A stretch of 64,000 bases of DNA from Polynucleobacter sp. TSB-Sco08W16. GTDB taxonomy: Bacteria > Pseudomonadota > Gammaproteobacteria > Burkholderiales > Burkholderiaceae. Location: NCBI RefSeq assembly GCF_018687455.1, contig NZ_CP061291.1, positions 806,001 through 870,000 on the forward strand. The letters are read 5' to 3'. Below, in pieces: positions 18,019 to 27,370 of the stretch. How positions within the stretch are numbered: position 1 is the stretch's first letter; each line of letters opens with the position of its first letter. The notes under the pieces were generated by a model. That model had not been told where the DNA came from and searched no databases. It saw only the letters and a program-made list of their open reading frames with translations. Both the position numbers and the translations under genes were made by a program.

Positions 18019-18043
18019 GAGTGCTTTTAGATTATTTGTGTAG

Positions 18044-18100
18044 GGGATTGTGTCATTCCAATGAGCTTCTGAGTTCAGAGCCTCCCTGGAATGGCATCCC
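18044..18100 (+). promoter_or_regulatory. Long pnp leader hairpin, RNase III-type
   Basis: GGGA (18044-18047) and TGTCATTCCA (18051-18060) pair with TGGAATGGCA (18087-18096) and TCCC (18097-18100), with a three-base bulge. An inner GC(T)TCTG/CAGAGC hairpin caps the loop. E. coli pnp is autoregulated after RNase III cuts a hairpin at this place; the same role here is inferred from position. Confidence 0.5.
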
Positions 18101-18119
18101 TTGTAATCCTAAATCACTC

Positions 18120-18154
18120 CAGTGTTGTCGTGACACTGCTTTATCCCACGACAA
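18120..18154 (+). promoter_or_regulatory. Mutually exclusive hairpins in the pnp leader
   Basis: CAGTGT (18120-18125) can pair with ACACTG (18133-18138). Alternatively TTGTCGTG (18125-18132) pairs perfectly with CACGACAA (18147-18154). The two stems exclude each other, and the second ends about 35 bases before the pnp ribosome-binding site. Confidence 0.35.
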
Positions 18155-18202
18155 GCGCAATTCTCATGTGAGTCTTGCGTGAACAATTTGGAGAAGATCA
18201 GA

Positions 18203-20362
18203 ATGACTATGTTTAAAAAAGCAGTAAAGAGTTTTCAGTGGGGCAACCATCAAGTAACTATGGAAACAGGCGAGATCGCTCGTCAAGCTGGTGGTGCCGT
18301 TATCGTTAATGTGGATGACACAGTAGTGATGGGTACGGTTGTTGCCTCTAAGTCTGCAAAGCCAGGCCAATCCTTTTTCCCATTGACAGTAGATTATTTA
18401 GAAAAAACATACGCTGCCGGCAAGATCCCCGGCGGTTTCTTCCGTCGTGAAGGCCGTCCATCTGAAGGTGAGACATTAATCTCCCGCTTGATCGACCGTC
18501 CATTGCGTCCTTTGTTTCCAGAAGGATTTTTGAATGAAGTTCAGGTAGTAGTTCATGTCTTGTCAATTAACCCAGATGTTCCTGCAGATATTCCTGCTTT
18601 GATCGCTGCTTCTGCAGCATTGGCTGTTTCTGGTATCCCCTTTGCTGGCCCAGTAGGCGCAGCACGTGTTGGTTACGCTAACGGACAATACCTCCTGAAC
18701 CCAACTCGTACAGAACAAGTTACTAGTGAACTCGACTTGATCGTTGCTGGCACACAGGCTGCTGTATTGATGGTTGAATCAGAAGCCAATCAACTTTCTG
18801 AAGAAGTGATGCTCGGTGCAGTGGTATTTGGTCATGACCAAATGCAAACAGCTATTAATGCAATTAATGAATTGGTAAGCGAAGCTGGCAAGCCAGAGTG
18901 GGATTGGACTGCTGCTCCTAAAGATGAGCCGTTTATTGCGAAAGTCACTGCTTTGGCTGAAGCGCCATTGCGTGAGGCATATCAGATTCGCCAAAAAGGC
19001 GCTCGTTCAGATAAGCTCAAAGAGATTTCCAAAGAAGTGTTGGCTAAGTTATCTGAAGAAGGTGACGTTGATGCTGTTGCTGTTAGTGACATCATGTTCG
19101 AGATCGAAGCAAAGATTGTCCGTAGCCAGATTTTGAATGGCGAACCACGTATTGATGGTCGCGATACACGCACTGTTCGCCCAATTGAAATTCGTAATGG
19201 TGTACTGCCACGTACGCACGGTTCTGCATTGTTTACCCGTGGTGAAACTCAGGCTCTCGTTGTCGCTACCCTAGGTACCGCACGTGACGAGCAAATCATT
19301 GATGCGCTCGAAGGTGAATACCGTGATCGTTTCATGTTTCACTACAACATGCCTCCATTTGCAACAGGCGAAACTGGCCGAGTAGGTAGCCCTAAGCGCC
19401 GCGAAATTGGTCACGGTCGTTTGGCTAAGCGCGCTTTGATTCCAGTATTACCAAGCCCAGAAGACTTTGCATACAGCATTCGCGTTGTTTCAGAGATCAC
19501 TGAGTCCAATGGTTCTTCATCCATGGCTTCTGTATGCGGCGGTTGTCTGGCAATGATGGATGCTGGTGTTCCAGTGAAGGCACACGTTGCTGGTGTAGCA
19601 ATGGGCTTAATCCTGGACGGTAACCGTTTTGCTGTGTTGACCGATATCTTGGGTGACGAAGATCACTTGGGCGATATGGACTTCAAAGTAGCTGGTACTG
19701 CAAACGGTATTACTGCACTCCAGATGGATATTAAGGTTCAAGGTATTACTAAAGAAATTATGCAAGTTGCTTTAGCGCAAGCTAAAGAAGGACGCTTGCA
19801 CATCTTGAGCAAAATGCAAGAAGCAATGGGTTCAGTTCGTACAGAATTGTCAGCTCATGCTCCACGCATGGTGTCTTTCAAGATTCATCCAGACAAGATT
19901 CGTGAAGTGATTGGTAAGGGCGGCGCAACTATCCAGGCCTTGACCAAAGAAACTGGTTGCAGCATCGACATTAAAGATGACGGCACTGTAACCATTGCCT
20001 CTACAAGCGCTGAAGGTATGGCTGAAGCAAAAGCGCGTATCGAAGGTATTACTGCCGAAGCTGAAGTTGGCAAGATCTACGAAGGTCCAGTAGTCAAGTT
20101 GCTCGAATTCGGTGCTTTGGTGAACATTCTGCCTGGTAAAGACGGCCTCTTGCATATCTCTGAAATTTCAAATGAGCGCGTCAAAGAAGTAAAAGATTAT
20201 TTGGCGGAAGGCCAAGTAGTTCGTGTGAAATTGTTGGCTGCTGATGAGCGTGGTCGTTTACGTTTATCTTTGAAGGCTGCAATGGCTGATGAGGGTGGCA
20301 CGATTGCTCCTTTGGCAGGCGCTACTACTGAAGCTGCTCCTGCAGCTGACGAAACAGCTTAA
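18203..20362 (+). CDS. pnp: Polyribonucleotide nucleotidyltransferase (PNPase)
   Basis: This phosphorolytic 3'-5' exoribonuclease of the RNA degradosome has about 719 residues from the ATG at 18203, which is placed well after GGAGAAG. The GTG at 18179 is too early. Two RNase PH-like cores are visible (first with [16 protein letters not shown], second with [14 protein letters not shown] and [13 protein letters not shown]), then a KH domain ([20 protein letters not shown]) and an S1 domain ([13 protein letters not shown]) near the end. The length and domain order are normal. It is cotranscribed with the quinone oxidoreductase gene 28 bases downstream. Confidence 0.97.
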   Translation: MTMFKKAVKSFQWGNHQVTMETGEIARQAGGAVIVNVDDTVVMGTVVASKSAKPGQSFFPLTVDYLEKTYAAGKIPGGFFRREGRPSEGETLISRLIDRPLRPLFPEGFLNEVQVVVHVLSINPDVPADIPALIAASAALAVSGIPFAGPVGAARVGYANGQYLLNPTRTEQVTSELDLIVAGTQAAVLMVESEANQLSEEVMLGAVVFGHDQMQTAINAINELVSEAGKPEWDWTAAPKDEPFIAKVTALAEAPLREAYQIRQKGARSDKLKEISKEVLAKLSEEGDVDAVAVSDIMFEIEAKIVRSQILNGEPRIDGRDTRTVRPIEIRNGVLPRTHGSALFTRGETQALVVATLGTARDEQIIDALEGEYRDRFMFHYNMPPFATGETGRVGSPKRREIGHGRLAKRALIPVLPSPEDFAYSIRVVSEITESNGSSSMASVCGGCLAMMDAGVPVKAHVAGVAMGLILDGNRFAVLTDILGDEDHLGDMDFKVAGTANGITALQMDIKVQGITKEIMQVALAQAKEGRLHILSKMQEAMGSVRTELSAHAPRMVSFKIHPDKIREVIGKGGATIQALTKETGCSIDIKDDGTVTIASTSAEGMAEAKARIEGITAEAEVGKIYEGPVVKLLEFGALVNILPGKDGLLHISEISNERVKEVKDYLAEGQVVRVKLLAADERGRLRLSLKAAMADEGGTIAPLAGATTEAAPAADETA

Positions 20363-20390
20363 TTCACTAGTCGACTATTCGGAGCTTTCA

Positions 20391-21389
20391 ATGCGTGTAA
20401 TTGAGATCAAAGAATTTGGTGTGCCAGAAATGCTGGTGCCTACCACTCGTCCAGATCCAGTAGCCCCGGCTGCTGGCACTGGCGAGGTGTTGATTCAGGT
20501 TCTTGCCGCAGGAATTAATCGCCCAGACGTATTGCAGCGCAAGGGCTTTTATCCTGTTCCAGCTGGAGCCTCCGATATTCCAGGCCTTGAAGTGGCTGGT
20601 CAAATTATTGGTGGTGACTTAGCGCACGCTGACAATGCTTTTGGTTTGAAGCTCGGAGATAAAGTTTGCGCATTAGTGCAAGGTGGTGGCTATGCAAATC
20701 TCTGTGTTGCCCCGATTGCACAATGCTTACCGTATCCAACTGGCTTTACAGATCAAGAAGCTGCTGCACTACCGGAGACTTTTTATACCGTATGGAGCAA
20801 TGTGTTCATGCGCGGAGAATTGTCTGCTGGTGAAACCCTATTAGTCCAGGGAGGCTCCAGCGGTATCGGTGTTACAGCAATTTTGCTAGCGAAAGCCCTT
20901 GGTCATCAGGTGTTCGTTACTGCTGGCACCGACGAAAAATGTGCTGCTTGCTTAAAGTTGGGCGCTGATTTGGCCATTAACTACAAAACTCAAGACTTTG
21001 TAGAAGAGGTGAAGAAAGCTACTGACGGCAAGGGCGTTAATGTCATCCTCGATATGGTGACTGGCGAATACGTTCAGCGAGAAATCGATTGCCTAGCGGA
21101 TGATGGTCGCATTGTGATTATCGCAATTCAAGGCGGATCTAAAGCCGAAGTGAGCACCAATCAAATTTTGCGTCGCCGTTTGACGATTACTGGCTCAACT
21201 TTGCGTCCTCGTCCAGTGTCATTTAAGAAGCAAATTACAAAGCAGCTTTTTGATCATGTCTGGCCATTACTGAATGCTGGCAAGTTAAAGCCGTCTATCT
21301 ATAAAACATTTACGCTGGATCAAGCGGCAGATGCCCATCGATTGATGGAGTCCTCTGAGCACGTCGGCAAAATTGTTCTGACGGTTTAA
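20391..21389 (+). CDS. NAD(P)H:quinone oxidoreductase, zeta-crystallin/PIG3 type
   Basis: The 332-residue protein belongs to the zinc-free medium-chain dehydrogenase branch. It has the substrate-side GINRPDVLQRKGFYPVP block with the GLEVAGQI motif and the NADPH Rossmann motif VQGGSSGIGVTAILLAKALG near 143-162. No Cys/His zinc ligands of alcohol dehydrogenases are present. ATG at 20391 follows GGAG by six bases; the longer frame begins inside pnp. It lies between pnp and tpiA in one likely operon. The physiological quinone or aldehyde substrate is unknown. Confidence 0.92.
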   Translation: MRVIEIKEFGVPEMLVPTTRPDPVAPAAGTGEVLIQVLAAGINRPDVLQRKGFYPVPAGASDIPGLEVAGQIIGGDLAHADNAFGLKLGDKVCALVQGGGYANLCVAPIAQCLPYPTGFTDQEAAALPETFYTVWSNVFMRGELSAGETLLVQGGSSGIGVTAILLAKALGHQVFVTAGTDEKCAACLKLGADLAINYKTQDFVEEVKKATDGKGVNVILDMVTGEYVQREIDCLADDGRIVIIAIQGGSKAEVSTNQILRRRLTITGSTLRPRPVSFKKQITKQLFDHVWPLLNAGKLKPSIYKTFTLDQAADAHRLMESSEHVGKIVLTV

Positions 21390-21403
21390 TTAGTCTTCAG
21401 CTT

Positions 21404-22162
21404 ATGCGCCCACTCATCGTCATCGGCAACTGGAAAATGAACGGCAGTCTTGCAAGTAATCAAGATTGGGTGAAGACCGTTGCCCGTGGCATGGAGAGTG
21501 GCATGCCTGCTGGTCGTAAATTTGCTGTATGTCCTCCACTACCGTATTTAAAGCAATGTGGCGATTTGATTAAAGAGCATTCATTAGCCTTTCTCAGTCT
21601 TGGGGCTCAAGATGCCTCTGCTCAAAGCTCCGGTGCTTACACTGGTGAGGCAAGTGCTTCCATGCTTAAAGAATTGGGATGTCAGTACGTGATCGTGGGG
21701 CATTCAGAGCGCCGCCAAATGCATCATGAAGTAGACGAAGCTGTTGCCGCTAAGGCTCTCCAGGTTCTTGATAACGGCATGACGCCGGTGATCTGTGTTG
21801 GTGAAACAGCGGACGAGCGTAACTCAGGAAGGGCAGAGGAGGTTGTCTGCGGTCAGATCGCAAAACAAGTCTCTGTTCTGCAGGATCGCTTGGCTGATTG
21901 TCTGATTGCTTATGAACCCGTATGGGCGATTGGTACTGGTAAAGTTGCCAGCGCCCAGATCGCTCAAGATATGCATCGGCATATTCGTCTTCAGTTAGCT
22001 GAATTTGATGAGGATGTTGCCTCGCATGTAGGAATTTTGTACGGTGGCAGTGTCAAGCCTGATAATGCTGTTGAATTGTTTGCCATGCCTGATATTGATG
22101 GTGGATTAGTTGGAGGGGCTTCCTTGAACCCTGAAGATTTTTTGGCTATCTGTCAGGCATAG
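21404..22162 (+). CDS. tpiA: Triose-phosphate isomerase
   Basis: The 252-residue TIM barrel interconverts dihydroxyacetone phosphate and glyceraldehyde 3-phosphate. Visible are the N-terminal GNWKMNGS with the substrate Lys, the catalytic His in IVGHSERRQMH, the catalytic Glu in AYEPVWAIGTGK with the following loop 6, and the phosphate-binding YGGSVKPDN and GGLVGGASL. The length is normal. It starts 14 bases after the oxidoreductase stop with a weak ribosome-binding site, so coupling is likely. Confidence 0.96.
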   Translation: MRPLIVIGNWKMNGSLASNQDWVKTVARGMESGMPAGRKFAVCPPLPYLKQCGDLIKEHSLAFLSLGAQDASAQSSGAYTGEASASMLKELGCQYVIVGHSERRQMHHEVDEAVAAKALQVLDNGMTPVICVGETADERNSGRAEEVVCGQIAKQVSVLQDRLADCLIAYEPVWAIGTGKVASAQIAQDMHRHIRLQLAEFDEDVASHVGILYGGSVKPDNAVELFAMPDIDGGLVGGASLNPEDFLAICQA

Positions 22163-22184
22163 ATTTTTTATTTGGAGATAAGCT

Positions 22185-22529
22185 GTGGAATGGTTTAAGA
22201 CTTTATTAATCGTATTGCAGGTAGTTTCAGCTTTGGCTGTGATCTTGTTAGTTCTCTTGCAACAGGGCAAGGGCGCAGACATGGGTGCAGCATTTGGCTC
22301 AGGTGCCTCTGGAAGCTTGTTTGGTGCCAGTGGATCTGCAAACTTTCTCTCGCATACAACTGCCATCTTTGCGGCGGTATTTTTCATTTGTACTCTTGGT
22401 ATTACTTGGGTAGGCAACAAGAAGGAAGTTAGTCCTGGCGTTCTATCTGGTACGGTTGCTCCTGTAGTGGCACCGGCTGCCCCAGCAGCTCCAGCCCAGG
22501 ATCCAAGTAAACCAGCAGTTCCTAAGTAA
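22185..22529 (+). CDS. secG: Preprotein translocase subunit SecG
   Basis: The GTG start at 22185 follows TTGGAGATAAGC. The 114-residue protein has two membrane segments (about 4-25 and 58-75) and the conserved cytoplasmic loop VLLQQGKGADMGAAFGSGASGSLFGASGSAN, cited here as the QQGKGADMGAAFG and GSLFGASGSANFLS blocks. A Pro/Ala-rich tail follows. It assists SecYEG protein export. The order tpiA-secG-tRNA-Leu-nuoA is also found in many Gammaproteobacteria and Betaproteobacteria. Confidence 0.94.
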   Translation: MEWFKTLLIVLQVVSALAVILLVLLQQGKGADMGAAFGSGASGSLFGASGSANFLSHTTAIFAAVFFICTLGITWVGNKKEVSPGVLSGTVAPVVAPAAPAAPAQDPSKPAVPK

Positions 22530-22615
22530 ATAGGTCAGTTTTTACATCATTAGCTGCCGTCTTTTTGGGGTGGTTGTGTGGTGCAATGCAGTAGAATTAA
22601 CAGGCTTTACAAGAT

Positions 22616-22700
22616 GCCGACGTGGTGAAATTGGTAGACACGCTATCTTGAGGGGGTAGTGGCTTAGGCTGTGCGAGTTCGAGTCTCGCCGTCGGCACCA
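22616..22700 (+). tRNA. tRNA-Leu (anticodon GAG)
   Basis: The 85-base gene includes an encoded CCA. The acceptor arms GCCGACG and CGTCGGC pair perfectly, followed by A and CCA. The D arm has TGGTGAAATTGGTAGACACG. The anticodon stem CTATC/GGTAG encloses TTGAGGG, giving GAG. The class II variable arm (TGGCTTAGGCTGT) and the T arm GCGAG-TTCGAGT-CTCGC are clear. It reads CTC and CTT codons, both present in the leuL Leu run in this window. Confidence 0.97.
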
Positions 22701-22807
22701 ATATGAAGTAGATGTGGAGTTTTTGCTCTAAATCAATAGAAGTTAGTAGTGGAATAATTAAAATTTGCTGTACTGAAGATTTATCAGACGAACGACTCAG
22801 GACTATT

Positions 22808-23167
22808 TTGAATCTCGCTAATTACTTTCCTGTTCTGCTTTTCATCCTCGTAGGTATTGGGGTGGGATTAGTCCCCATGTTCCTCGGAAAAATTCTGGCT
22901 CCTTCAAAGCCTGATGCTGAAAAACTCTCTCCATATGAGTGCGGTTTTGAAGCTTTTGAAGATGCGCGTATGAAGTTCGATGTGCGCTACTACCTGATTG
23001 CTATTCTCTTTATTTTGTTTGACCTTGAAACTGCATTCCTATTCCCATGGGGTGTCGCATTACGTGATCTTGGTTGGTTCGGCTACGCCTCTATGGTGAT
23101 TTTCCTTTTGGAATTCATTGTGGGATTTGTATATATCTGGAAAAAGGGCGCTCTCGACTGGGAGTGA
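22808..23167 (+). CDS. nuoA: NADH-quinone oxidoreductase subunit A
   Basis: The TTG at 22808, five bases after AGGA, gives the usual 119-residue NuoA beginning [12 protein letters not shown]; the longer frame from 22712 carries non-conserved sequence. Three membrane helices are visible, with the conserved loop [24 protein letters not shown] containing the Cys used as a conformational marker (cited as YECGFE and FDVRYY) and [11 protein letters not shown]. It is the first gene of the complete fourteen-gene complex I operon. Confidence 0.95.
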   Translation: MNLANYFPVLLFILVGIGVGLVPMFLGKILAPSKPDAEKLSPYECGFEAFEDARMKFDVRYYLIAILFILFDLETAFLFPWGVALRDLGWFGYASMVIFLLEFIVGFVYIWKKGALDWE

Positions 23168-23172
23168 TCGAT

Positions 23173-23655
23173 ATGGCATTAGAAGGCGTTCTCAAAGAAG
23201 GATTTGTAACCACTACAGCGGACCAGCTAATCAACTGGACCCGCAACGGTTCCTTATGGCCAATGACCTTTGGTCTAGCCTGTTGTGCGGTAGAAATGAT
23301 GCATGCTGGCGCTTCCCGTTATGACTTAGACCGTTTCGGTGTGGTATTTCGCCCATCGCCACGTCAGTCAGATTTGATGATTGTTGCCGGCACGTTGACC
23401 AATAAGATGGCCCCTGCATTGCGCAAGGTTTATGACCAAATGCCAGAGCCACGCTGGGTTCTGTCTATGGGTTCCTGTGCCAATGGTGGCGGCTACTATC
23501 ACAACTCTTATTCAGTAGTTCGCGGTTGCGATCGCATTGTGCCGGTTGATATTTATGTTCCTGGCTGCCCTCCAACTGCTGAAGCCTTGATCTATGGAAT
23601 TATTCAGCTTCAATCCAAGATTGCTCGAACTAGCACTATTGCGCGGAAGGCTTAA
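23173..23655 (+). CDS. nuoB: NADH-quinone oxidoreductase subunit B
   Basis: The 160-residue subunit carries the terminal [4Fe-4S] cluster N2 that hands electrons to quinone. Its ligands are visible: the tandem Cys-Cys in [12 protein letters not shown], the Cys in [10 protein letters not shown] and the Cys in [11 protein letters not shown]. The start at 23173, after a GGAG-containing stretch, lies five bases after nuoA. The longer frame from 23074 lies inside nuoA. Confidence 0.96.
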   Translation: MALEGVLKEGFVTTTADQLINWTRNGSLWPMTFGLACCAVEMMHAGASRYDLDRFGVVFRPSPRQSDLMIVAGTLTNKMAPALRKVYDQMPEPRWVLSMGSCANGGGYYHNSYSVVRGCDRIVPVDIYVPGCPPTAEALIYGIIQLQSKIARTSTIARKA

Positions 23656-23658
23656 GCA

Positions 23659-24258
23659 ATGTCAGATCGTTTAAATCAATTAGTCGCCAACCTCGAAAAA
23701 GTACTTGGTAAGCGCGCGCAATCTATTGAAACAGCATTAGGTGAAGTCACTGTTGTTCTCAATGCAGATACCTATTTTGAATCCGCCTTATTGCTGCGCG
23801 ATGATCCATTGCTAGGTTTTGAGCAGCTTATTGACCTATGTGGCGTGGACTACTTGGATTTGCACGAAGGCTCTTGGGCTGGTAAGCGCTTTGCAGCGGT
23901 AAGTCACTTGCTCTCTTTGCAGCATAACTGGCGTTTGCGTGTTCGAGTATTTGCTCCGGATGATAGTTATCCGCTAGTTGCATCTGTAACCCCTATCTGG
24001 AATTCTGCTAACTGGTTTGAGCGTGAAGCATTCGATCTCTACGGCATTATTTTTGAAGGTCATGATGATCTTCGTCGTATCTTGACCGACTATGGCTTTA
24101 TTGGTCATCCATTCAGGAAAGATTTCCCAATTGCTGGAAACGTAGAAATGATCTACGACCCAGAGTTAAAACGTGTGATGTATCAGCCTGTAACGATTGA
24201 ACCGCGTGAAATCACGCCAAGAATCGTTCGTGAAGAGCAGTACGGAGATCCGGTTTAA
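23659..24258 (+). CDS. nuoC: NADH-quinone oxidoreductase subunit C
   Basis: The 199-residue 30-kDa-type subunit has the signature [25 protein letters not shown], here beginning ERE and cited as AFDLYGI and GHDDLRRIL, followed by the HPFRKDFP block. It is separate from nuoD, unlike the fused NuoCD of E. coli, and starts three bases after nuoB. It forms part of the peripheral arm beside the quinone site. Confidence 0.96.
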   Translation: MSDRLNQLVANLEKVLGKRAQSIETALGEVTVVLNADTYFESALLLRDDPLLGFEQLIDLCGVDYLDLHEGSWAGKRFAAVSHLLSLQHNWRLRVRVFAPDDSYPLVASVTPIWNSANWFEREAFDLYGIIFEGHDDLRRILTDYGFIGHPFRKDFPIAGNVEMIYDPELKRVMYQPVTIEPREITPRIVREEQYGDPV

Positions 24259-24261
24259 GTC

Positions 24262-25515
24262 ATGGCAAAAATTAAGAACTACACCCTCAATTTTGGGCCA
24301 CAGCACCCTGCGGCTCACGGCGTGCTTCGGATGGTGCTTGAGTTAGATGGTGAGGTTATTCAGCGCGCTGATCCCCATATTGGCTTGCTCCACCGCGCTA
24401 CAGAAAAACTTGCTGAAACTCGAACTTGGATTCAAAACGTTCCTTACATGGATCGTTTGGACTATGTTTCGATGATGTCCAATGAGCATGCTTACGTTCT
24501 AGCCATTGAAAAATTATTGCAAGTAGATGTGCCTTTGCGTGCGCAATATATCCGCGTGATGTTTGATGAACTCACTCGTTTGCTGAATCACTTGTTGTGG
24601 ATCGGTTGTCATGGCTTGGACGTTGGTGCCATGGCTGTATTCTTGTACGCCTTCCGTGATCGTGAAGATATTTTCGATATGTACGAAGCAGTATCGGGTG
24701 CACGTATGCATGCTGCCTACTATCGCCCAGGCGGGGTTTATCGGGATTTGCCAGACCAAATGGCGCAATACTCCAAGAACAAAATTCGTAGTGCATCTGC
24801 GATTAAACGTCTGAATGAAAATCGTAGCGGTACCTTGCTCGACTTTATTGAAGATTTCACAGGCCGTTTTGATGCCAACGTCGATGAGTACTGCAATCTC
24901 TTAACGGATAACCGTATTTGGAAACAACGCTTGGTCGGTATTGGCGTGGTCTCTCCTGAGCGTGCATTGCAGCTTGGCTTTACTGGCCCAATGCTCCGTG
25001 GCTCTGGGATTGAGTGGGACTTGCGCAAGAAGCAGCCCTACGAAACCTATGACAAGCTTGATTTTGACATTCCCGTTGGTGTGAATGGTGACTCATATGA
25101 TCGTTACCTGATTCGTATGGAAGAAATGCGTCAATCGAACCGCATCATCAAGCAGTGCGTTGCTTGGCTGAAAGCAAATGATGGTCCTGTAATGAGCGAT
25201 AACCATAAAGTGTCTCCGCCAAAGCGTGTAGACATGAAGTCAAATATGGAAGAACTCATTCACCATTTCAAACTCTTTACCGAAGGTTTGCATATTCCCA
25301 ATGGCGAGGCTTACTCTGCTGTTGAGCATCCTAAAGGGGAGTTTGGCATCTACTTAATTTCGGATGGCGCAAACAAGCCTTATCGCTTGAAGATTCGTGC
25401 GCCAGGATTTGTACACCTGTCCGCAATGGATGAAATGTCACGTGGCCATATGTTGGCTGATGCGGTCACGATTATTGGTACGCAAGATATCGTATTCGGG
25501 GAGATTGACCGCTAA
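24262..25515 (+). CDS. nuoD: NADH-quinone oxidoreductase subunit D
   Basis: The 417-residue 49-kDa subunit lines the quinone pocket. Landmarks are [22 protein letters not shown] with the quinone-site His, the [12 protein letters not shown] segment, [12 protein letters not shown] with the quinone-site Tyr region, and the C-terminal [11 protein letters not shown]. The residues that bind Ni in related hydrogenases are absent, as expected. It starts three bases after nuoC. Confidence 0.97.
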   Translation: MAKIKNYTLNFGPQHPAAHGVLRMVLELDGEVIQRADPHIGLLHRATEKLAETRTWIQNVPYMDRLDYVSMMSNEHAYVLAIEKLLQVDVPLRAQYIRVMFDELTRLLNHLLWIGCHGLDVGAMAVFLYAFRDREDIFDMYEAVSGARMHAAYYRPGGVYRDLPDQMAQYSKNKIRSASAIKRLNENRSGTLLDFIEDFTGRFDANVDEYCNLLTDNRIWKQRLVGIGVVSPERALQLGFTGPMLRGSGIEWDLRKKQPYETYDKLDFDIPVGVNGDSYDRYLIRMEEMRQSNRIIKQCVAWLKANDGPVMSDNHKVSPPKRVDMKSNMEELIHHFKLFTEGLHIPNGEAYSAVEHPKGEFGIYLISDGANKPYRLKIRAPGFVHLSAMDEMSRGHMLADAVTIIGTQDIVFGEIDR

Positions 25516-25537
25516 TTGAGCGTGCCAAGGATTATTA

Positions 25538-26044
25538 ATGACAACAACTCTTCAACTTTCCGACAAAACGCTGGCAGATATTGCCCGTAACGTTGCTAAA
25601 TACCCAGCAGAGCAAAAGCAATCTGCTGTGATGGCTGCACTTATTGCTGCTCAAACTGAAGTGGGTTGGGTTTCACCAGAAGTGATTGCAGTAGTTGCCC
25701 AAATCTTAGAAATGCCAACCATTGCCGTAGAAGAAGTGGCAACCTTTTACAACATGTACAACACCAAACCAATTGGTAAGTACAAGTTGGTAATTTGCAC
25801 TAATCTGCCTTGTCAATTAACGCATGGTGAAACCGCCGCGACTCACTTAAAAGAAACTTTGGGTATTGGCTTTAATGAAACCACACCTTGCGGTACCTTT
25901 ACTCTCAAAGAGGGTGAGTGCATGGGCGCATGCGGTGACTCGCCCGTAATGCTCTTGAATGACAAGCGTATGTGTAGCTTTATGAGTAATGAAAAAATTG
26001 ATGCTCTGCTAAATGAGCTTCGTGCAGAAGGGAAGTCAGCATGA
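25538..26044 (+). CDS. nuoE: NADH-quinone oxidoreductase subunit E
   Basis: The 168-residue thioredoxin-like subunit holds the [2Fe-2S] cluster N1a. Ligands appear as Cys-x4-Cys (CTNLPC) and Cys-x3-Cys (ECMGACG), with [11 protein letters not shown] upstream. ATG overlaps of nuoE stop and nuoF start (ATGA at 26041) couple the two members of the NADH module. Confidence 0.96.
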   Translation: MTTTLQLSDKTLADIARNVAKYPAEQKQSAVMAALIAAQTEVGWVSPEVIAVVAQILEMPTIAVEEVATFYNMYNTKPIGKYKLVICTNLPCQLTHGETAATHLKETLGIGFNETTPCGTFTLKEGECMGACGDSPVMLLNDKRMCSFMSNEKIDALLNELRAEGKSA

Positions 26045-27339
26045 CTAGCTTGCACGATCGCCATATTAAGCCCTTGATCCTTGCTGGATTAAATGGCGAC
26101 AACTGGCGCTTAAAGGATTACGAGAGCCGCGGTGGTTATCAACAACTACGTCGTTTAATCAATGACAAAGTTTCACCTGATGCCATCATTGCTGAATTAA
26201 AAGCTTCATCACTCCGTGGTCGTGGTGGTGCAGGCTTCCCAACGGGGCTGAAGTGGAGCTTCATGCCGCGACAGTTCCCCGGTCAAAAATATTTAGTTTG
26301 TAATAGTGACGAAGGTGAGCCAGGTACATTTAAAGACCGAGACATCATGCGTTATAACCCTCATGCTTTGATCGAAGGCATGATTATTGGTGCTTACACC
26401 ATGGGTATCACTACCGGCTATAACTACATTCACGGAGAAATCTGGGAAGTCTACTCACGTTTTGAAGAGGCTTTAGAAGAAGCTCGTGCCGCAGGTTACT
26501 TAGGTGACAAAATTTTAGGTAGCGATTTTTCATTCCAACTACATGCATCACCAGGTTGGGGTGCTTATATCTGTGGTGAAGAAACTGCTTTACTGGAATC
26601 GCTGGAAGGTAAAAAAGGCCAACCACGCTTTAAGCCACCATTCCCAGCAAGCTTTGGTTTATATGGCAAGCCAACGACGATTAACAATACGGAAACATTT
26701 GCAGCCGTGCCTTTCATTTTGGCAATTGGTGGTCAAGCGTATTTGGATCTTGGCAAACCGAATAATGGCGGAACGAAGATTTTCTCTGTATCTGGCGATG
26801 TTGTGCATCCAGGCAATTATGAAATTCCCTTAGGAACACCTTTTGCAGAGCTCTTGAAGTTGGCTGGTGGTATGCGTGACGGTGTGGCATTGAAAGCTGT
26901 TATTCCTGGCGGATCATCTGCACCAGTAGTACCCGGTGCTCAGATGATGGACTTGACCATGGATTACGACAGTATTGCTAAAGCAGGATCAATGCTGGGT
27001 TCCGGTGCAGTCATTGTGATGAATGAAACTCGATGCATGGTTCGCGCCTTAGAGCGTCTCTCTTATTTCTATCACGAAGAGTCTTGCGGTCAATGCACCC
27101 CATGTCGTGAGGGTACTGGCTGGTTGTGGCGCATTGTGCATCGTATTGAACACGGCCAAGGCCGCCCAGAAGATTTAGATTTACTCAACGATGTAGCAGC
27201 AAATATTCAAGGTCGCACGATTTGCGCTTTGGGTGATGCAGCTGCAATGCCGGTACGCGGTATGTTGAAGCATTACATGGATGAATTTGCGTATCACGTA
27301 GAGCATAAGCGCTGCTTAGATTCTGCAAAACCTTTATAA
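26041..27339 (+). CDS. nuoF: NADH-quinone oxidoreductase subunit F
   Basis: The 432-residue subunit binds NADH, FMN and cluster N3. Visible are the Gly-rich nucleotide site [14 protein letters not shown], the FMN region [14 protein letters not shown], the [17 protein letters not shown] block and the N3 ligands [14 protein letters not shown] with a later Cys in [10 protein letters not shown]. It is the electron entry point of complex I. Confidence 0.97.
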   Translation: MTSLHDRHIKPLILAGLNGDNWRLKDYESRGGYQQLRRLINDKVSPDAIIAELKASSLRGRGGAGFPTGLKWSFMPRQFPGQKYLVCNSDEGEPGTFKDRDIMRYNPHALIEGMIIGAYTMGITTGYNYIHGEIWEVYSRFEEALEEARAAGYLGDKILGSDFSFQLHASPGWGAYICGEETALLESLEGKKGQPRFKPPFPASFGLYGKPTTINNTETFAAVPFILAIGGQAYLDLGKPNNGGTKIFSVSGDVVHPGNYEIPLGTPFAELLKLAGGMRDGVALKAVIPGGSSAPVVPGAQMMDLTMDYDSIAKAGSMLGSGAVIVMNETRCMVRALERLSYFYHEESCGQCTPCREGTGWLWRIVHRIEHGQGRPEDLDLLNDVAANIQGRTICALGDAAAMPVRGMLKHYMDEFAYHVEHKRCLDSAKPL

Positions 27340-27370
27340 GTTATTGAGCACGGGACATCTTAAAGTGAGC

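Noticed and set aside
22539..22615. Promoter for tRNA-Leu
   Set aside because: TAGAAT at 22592 resembles a -10, but no -35 at a suitable distance was found.
22712..22807. Longer NuoA start
   Set aside because: The added residues are Cys/Ser-rich and not NuoA-like; TTG 22808 has a ribosome-binding site and gives the normal length.
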